Source of the DNA: Bacteroidales bacterium
GTDB taxonomy: Bacteria; Bacteroidota; Bacteroidia; Bacteroidales; JAADJA01
Length of the DNA: 9,829 bases
Direction of reading: 5' to 3'
NCBI GenBank assembly: GCA_021107975.1
Contig: JAIORT010000081.1
Coordinates: 1 to 9,829 of the forward strand
Shown here piece by piece: positions 6,433 through 9,829 of the stretch (the stretch's first letter is position 1; every line of letters begins with the position of its first letter). Under the pieces are notes generated by a model that saw only the letters and a list, made by a program, of their open reading frames with translations, did not search any database and was not told the DNA's origin. A program made the position numbers and the translations under genes.

Positions 6433-8208
6433 TTAATGTTCCGAAAATTCCTTCAACATCTCCCTGTATTTGGAGAAAACATTTGCCCTTGAAACAAATC
6501 CCATGTATTTTCCATCCTTCAAAACTACCAGGTTGTATTTTCCGGAATGCTGGAATTTATGAGCCACATCTTCCATGCGGTCATCATAATCAACAACCGT
6601 TGTAGGCATAAACATTAAATTTCTGACCAATACTGTATCATACATATCAGGTCTGAACATGATATGCCTTACCCTGTCTAAGAAAACCAGTCCGAGGAAA
6701 TTGTTGTCGTCATTAACTACAGGAAAGATATTTCTGGTTGAATCGGCAATTACTTTTACCAACTCGCCAAGCGTTGCATCCGATCGTACGATTTTAAAGT
6801 TGGTTTCGATAAGTGAATCAATTTTCATTAACGACAAAACCGCTTTGTCTTTATGATGTGTTATCAAATCAATTCTTCTTGCCAACATAATGGTATAAGC
6901 AGAATTAGGTTCAAAAATTTTACCTGTTGCATAAGAAACGGTTGCAACAATCATCAGTGGCATGATTAATTCATACCCACCTGTTATTTCCGCAATTAAG
7001 AAAATAGCAGTCAGCGGTCCGCGGATAACTCCGGATATCATACCAGCCATTCCAACAAGGGCAAAGTTACTTACAGGTATATCTCCGATTTGTAAATAAT
7101 TAACCGTTAGAGCGAATGCTAATCCGAGATAAGCTCCTGTAAAAAGAGTAGGTGCAAAGATGCCTCCGATTCCTCCACTGCCAAAAGTTGCCGAAGTAGC
7201 AACAACTTTAAGTAATGCTATTACCAGTAACAGAAGCAGTGTAACAGAAATATTACCCTTGAATTCGTAAAATAAACTATGGTCGAAAATGTAATTGTAA
7301 TTGCCATTAAGACTGGCATTTACAGCAGCATACCCTTCGCCATACAGGGCGGGAAACAGGAAAACAAGCAAACCCAACGCAGCACCACCGATTGCAAGCC
7401 TGAATACCCAGCTTTTGATCTTTTCAAATAATTTACCTGCGAAATCAATTGTGCGTATGAAATATACCGAAACAAATCCGGTAACAACTCCAAGTGCCAG
7501 GTAAAATAAAACATGGTAGAGTTTAAAAGTCTCATGGACTTCAACCGGATAAAGCACATTTTGACCGAGAAAAAAATAAGATGTCAGCGCTGCAACTGTT
7601 GAAGCAATTAATAAGGGTATAAGAGACGCCATGGTAAGATCGAGCATTATAACTTCTAATGCAAAAACGATTGCGGTAATGGGCGCCTTAAAAATAGCAG
7701 CCATAGCACCTGCACTGGCAAATCCAAGAAGGGAAACTATTTGTTTATAATTGAGCTGAAGAACCCTCCCTACATTTGAGCCTATCGCTCCACCGGTAGC
7801 TACAGTTGGTCCTTCTAATCCTACCGACCCCCCAAAACCAACGGTAAGGGCACTAGTAATGATGGATGAGTATATATTATGCGGCTTCATCAAACCATTG
7901 GATTTAGAGATTGCATATAAAACATTAGGCACTCCGTCGCCAATCCGTTGCTTTAAAATGAACTTAATAAATATCACTACCACGAGAATACCAAAGGCAG
8001 GTAATACAATATACAGGTAATTCTCATACCCTTCGGCAAACCAACCTGTTAGTAATTGCTGAATAAAATGAACGGAATTTTTTATTAATACGGCAGCCAT
8101 ACCTGCAAGAAAACCTATTACAGCACTTAGCAGCAAGATAAATTGCTTGTCGGTGATGTGTTTTACCCTCCAGGAGTTAAATTGCTCTATTAATGATTGC
8201 CTTTTCAT
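6433..8208 (-). CDS. CLC family anion channel/transporter with C-terminal CBS pair (copy 2)
   Basis: This is a 591-residue CLC protein with a CBS pair, the same length as copy 1 and aligning to it residue for residue without apparent gaps. Motifs: GLEGP at 130-134 (gating glutamate E132, canonical apart from Leu for Arg), GIFAP at 349-353 and Y412 in GGYELI. The serine-motif position reads GDGVP (90-94), placing Asp where E. coli has the anion-coordinating Ser107. The internal proton-glutamate position is V186 in FALEV, as in CLC channels. CBS domains cover about 462-520 and 527-587. It is the first gene of the - strand group and starts 100 bases from the divergent V-ATPase operon, with a -7 promoter match in between. 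The stop is followed by a T6 run without a clear stem. Confidence 0.94.
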   Translation of the reverse strand: MKRQSLIEQFNSWRVKHITDKQFILLLSAVIGFLAGMAAVLIKNSVHFIQQLLTGWFAEGYENYLYIVLPAFGILVVVIFIKFILKQRIGDGVPNVLYAISKSNGLMKPHNIYSSIITSALTVGFGGSVGLEGPTVATGGAIGSNVGRVLQLNYKQIVSLLGFASAGAMAAIFKAPITAIVFALEVIMLDLTMASLIPLLIASTVAALTSYFFLGQNVLYPVEVHETFKLYHVLFYLALGVVTGFVSVYFIRTIDFAGKLFEKIKSWVFRLAIGGAALGLLVFLFPALYGEGYAAVNASLNGNYNYIFDHSLFYEFKGNISVTLLLLLVIALLKVVATSATFGSGGIGGIFAPTLFTGAYLGLAFALTVNYLQIGDIPVSNFALVGMAGMISGVIRGPLTAIFLIAEITGGYELIMPLMIVATVSYATGKIFEPNSAYTIMLARRIDLITHHKDKAVLSLMKIDSLIETNFKIVRSDATLGELVKVIADSTRNIFPVVNDDNNFLGLVFLDRVRHIMFRPDMYDTVLVRNLMFMPTTVVDYDDRMEDVAHKFQHSGKYNLVVLKDGKYMGFVSRANVFSKYREMLKEFSEH

Positions 8209-8228
8209 TTCTGCTTGCGAAAGTAAAG

Positions 8229-8236
8229 CAAAATTA
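8229..8236 (-). promoter_or_regulatory. Bacteroidota -7 promoter match for CLC copy 2
   Basis: The - strand reads TAATTTTG, fitting TAnnTTTG, 20 bases before the CLC start codon. I see no TTTG at the expected -33 distance, so this is only a partial promoter match. Confidence 0.42.
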
Positions 8237-8242
8237 TTTTTC

Positions 8243-8269
8243 TTTGATAATAGAATTTTAATACTTTTG
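8243..8269 (+). promoter_or_regulatory. Probable promoter of the V-ATPase operon
   Basis: TTTG at 8243-8246 and TACTTTTG at 8262-8269 match the Bacteroidota -33 and -7 elements (TTTG and TAnnTTTG). The spacer is 15 bases, shorter than the usual 19-21, so the -33 call is weaker than the -7. The start codon of subunit E is 39 bases downstream, giving a leader of about 30 bases. Confidence 0.5.
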
Positions 8270-8308
8270 CAATAATCATAATTTATACTTATATTATTCT
8301 AATTCATT

Positions 8309-8929
8309 ATGGAAAACAAACTTCTGGAATTAACCAATAAAATTTATTCGGAGGGTGTTCTCAAGGCTGAAGGAGAAGGTAAGGAGATTAAAGAGAAGGC
8401 AAAAAATGAAGCTGCTAAAATTGTTGAGGATGCTAAAAAAGAAGCAGGCAAGATAACAGAACAGGCAGGAGCCCGGGCAGATGAAATTCGTAAGAATGTT
8501 CTGGCAGAACTAAAATTGTCGGCTAACCAGTCAGTCAGTGCAGTTAAGCAGAAGATCACGGATCTTATCACATTGAAGTTAGTTGACAAACCGGTAAAAG
8601 AGGCATTTCGAGATAAGGACTTTATTAAAAAGATCATTGAAATATTAGTCAGGAATTGGTCGTCGGTTGAGACAGGAAGTGCCGGATTAATGCTTATGTT
8701 GCCAGAAAAGGACAAGGCGGAAATCGAGAATTACTTTCTTCAAAAACAGCAGGAACTGCTTAAAAGCGGATTAGAGGTGAAAGCAGATGATACGCTGACA
8801 ACAGGTTTTAAAATTGCTCCAAAAGACGGTAGTTTTATGATCAGCTTTACAGATGAAGATTTTTCCAACTTTATAAAATCCTATCTGCGACCACGGACCA
8901 GTAAACTGCTTTATGAAAGTGATGAATAA
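8309..8929 (+). CDS. atpE: V-type ATP synthase/ATPase subunit E (peripheral stalk)
   Basis: This 206-residue protein has the layout of V/A-type subunit E. A long charged, alanine-rich coiled coil spans about 15-80 (KAKNEAAKIVEDAKKEAGK...), with a globular C-terminal domain at 100-206. The C-terminal stretch GFKIAPKDGSFMISFTDE (166-183), followed by FIKSYLRPRTSKLLYE, is typical of the family. Subunit E forms the peripheral stalk that holds the catalytic A/B head against the membrane stator. Identity is confirmed by its neighbours: a DUF2764 gene overlaps its 3' end by 17 bases and subunit A follows, the standard Bacteroidota V-ATPase order. It is the first gene of the operon, with a promoter match upstream. 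Whether the enzyme moves H+ or Na+ cannot be told, since the membrane-ring gene is outside the window. Confidence 0.92.
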   Translation: MENKLLELTNKIYSEGVLKAEGEGKEIKEKAKNEAAKIVEDAKKEAGKITEQAGARADEIRKNVLAELKLSANQSVSAVKQKITDLITLKLVDKPVKEAFRDKDFIKKIIEILVRNWSSVETGSAGLMLMLPEKDKAEIENYFLQKQQELLKSGLEVKADDTLTTGFKIAPKDGSFMISFTDEDFSNFIKSYLRPRTSKLLYESDE

Positions 8930-9770
8930 GATACCAAGAAATTATTATTGTCTAATCGCCGGATTGCCTGATATTATCATCGATCAGAGTAAAATATCCT
9001 TTACACTTCCGGAATTTAAAAATGAACTCCGGGACGTTCTGTTTAAGGATGATTACAAACTAATTGAGTTGTTATTCCTGCCTTATGACAATACAAATCT
9101 CTTAAGTATCTTACAAAAAAATAACAAACCACACAATTCCTTAGGAAAATATACACAGGATGAGTTGGAGGAAGAAATAAAAGAGCCTGAATGGATAGAA
9201 GAATATTTAAAGACATTTATTGAAACTTATAAAGCATCAGGCGGAACAGAAAATGAACAATTGTGGGAGAACCAATTAACACAACTGTATTTGGATTATG
9301 TACAAAATGTCAGCAATCCTTTCTTAAAGGACTGGTTCAGTTTTGAAAAAACATTAAAAAATATTTTAACTGCCTATAATTGCAAAAAACATCAGATGTC
9401 GATGGATGACAAACTGATAGGAGAAGGCGATATTATAGAAATCCTGAAAAAAAGTCATGCCAGGGATTTCGGATTAAGCAGCGAAGTTGATTATATTGAA
9501 AAGCTGATCAGCATTATTGAAAACAAAAACCTGCTCGACAGGCAAAAGAACATTGACTTACTGAAATGGAATTATCTTGATGAACTCATCACTTTCCATT
9601 ATTTCTCGATTGAAGTGGTCTTAAGTTTTATGATTAAGCTCATTATTATAACCCGTTGGATGGAACTGGATAAAGAGACAGGAAATGAATTATTTGAAAA
9701 GTTCTTAAACGATTTGAAAACAACTTACAAATTTCCAATCGAATTTAATATATATGAAAGAAAAAAATAA
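8913..9770 (+). CDS. DUF2764 family protein of the V-ATPase operon
   Basis: This 285-residue, mainly helical soluble protein lies between subunits E and A, which is where DUF2764 genes occur in Bacteroidota V-ATPase operons. The start RNYYCLIAGLPDI (9-21) is the family's typical opening, followed by an acidic segment (TQDELEEEIKEPEW, 81-94) and a long helical C-terminal half (about 190-275). No enzyme motif is visible. From the operon position and all-helical character it may act as a stalk or assembly subunit replacing subunit C, but that is inference. Two starts are possible: ATG 8913 (17-base overlap with subunit E) or Met4 at 8922 (8-base overlap). The latter leaves MNKIPRNYYC and is equally credible. 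The 3' end overlaps the subunit A start by 17 bases, so translation is probably coupled on both sides. Confidence 0.88.
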   Translation: MKVMNKIPRNYYCLIAGLPDIIIDQSKISFTLPEFKNELRDVLFKDDYKLIELLFLPYDNTNLLSILQKNNKPHNSLGKYTQDELEEEIKEPEWIEEYLKTFIETYKASGGTENEQLWENQLTQLYLDYVQNVSNPFLKDWFSFEKTLKNILTAYNCKKHQMSMDDKLIGEGDIIEILKKSHARDFGLSSEVDYIEKLISIIENKNLLDRQKNIDLLKWNYLDELITFHYFSIEVVLSFMIKLIIITRWMELDKETGNELFEKFLNDLKTTYKFPIEFNIYERKK

Positions 9771-9829
9771 AACCAAGGGAAAAGTAACAGGTATCATTGC
9801 CAACCTGGTTTATGTTGAAGTAGATGGAC
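9754..9829 (+). CDS. atpA: V-type ATP synthase/ATPase subunit A, N-terminus (partial)
   Basis: The first 25 residues are visible before the window ends: MKEKNKTKGKVTGIIANLVY, then VEVDG. The GKVTGIIANLV...VDG pattern is the conserved N-terminal beta-barrel start of the catalytic A subunit, which hydrolyses or makes ATP in the V1/A1 head. The reading frame starts at the ATG inside the last codons of the DUF2764 gene (17-base overlap), implying coupled translation. The catalytic P-loop lies beyond the window. The operon context makes the call firm despite the short length. Confidence 0.88.
   Translation, partial: MKEKNKTKGKVTGIIANLVYVEVDG

Noticed and set aside
3399..8208. Fluoride-specific CLC-F transporters
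   Set aside because: Both proteins keep the GLE(G/A)P gating motif, GxFAP and the pore tyrosine of general CLCs and carry CBS domains, unlike the compact fluoride exporters.
8344..8715. 123-residue reading frame on the - strand inside subunit E
   Set aside because: It is the antisense image of the alanine- and lysine-rich coiled coil, giving low-complexity Ser/Ala/Phe sequence; not a gene.

Overview
The window looks like a stretch of an AT-rich Bacteroidota chromosome, probably an anaerobic Bacteroidales-like lineage. Four things suggest this: A-rich leaders without Shine-Dalgarno sites, several matches to the Bacteroidota -7 element TAnnTTTG, a GxxExxY-family gene bracketed by palindromic repeats, and a V-type ATPase operon in the order subunit E, DUF2764, subunit A. 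The assignment is inferred from content; there is no rRNA or other marker here.

Layout from left to right. (1) 1-943, + strand: the 3' end of one gene and a complete paralogue of it, a tandem pair of uncharacterised membrane proteins. (2) 953-1729: a GxxExxY gene (PD-(D/E)XK nuclease-like) bracketed on each side by two palindromic repeats and a nearly identical AT-rich spacer. This is the most unusual structure in the window and looks like a duplicated or mobile cassette. (3) 1730-3260, + strand: a winged-helix DNA-binding protein and a lipoprotein, followed by terminator-like hairpins. (4) 3399-8208, - strand: two collinear 591-residue CLC anion channel/transporter paralogues with C-terminal CBS pairs. 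Between them sits an AAA_14/DUF4143-type ATPase with its own promoter/operator region, which carries a duplicated GATTATAATC palindrome. (5) 8209-8308: a divergent promoter region. (6) 8309-9829, + strand: the start of a V-type ATPase operon (subunit E, DUF2764 protein, first 25 residues of subunit A) with two 17-base gene overlaps.

How the parts may work together. The V-ATPase genes clearly form one operon. The CLC genes are divergent from it across only 100 bp, so an anion pathway that balances charge movement by the V-ATPase is a reasonable but untested idea. The GxxExxY cassette and the ATPase look like accessory genes inserted among or beside otherwise housekeeping genes. No tRNA, rRNA, CRISPR array, transposase or integrase was seen. 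No gene-free stretch exceeds about 205 bases, and those stretches are filled by the repeats.
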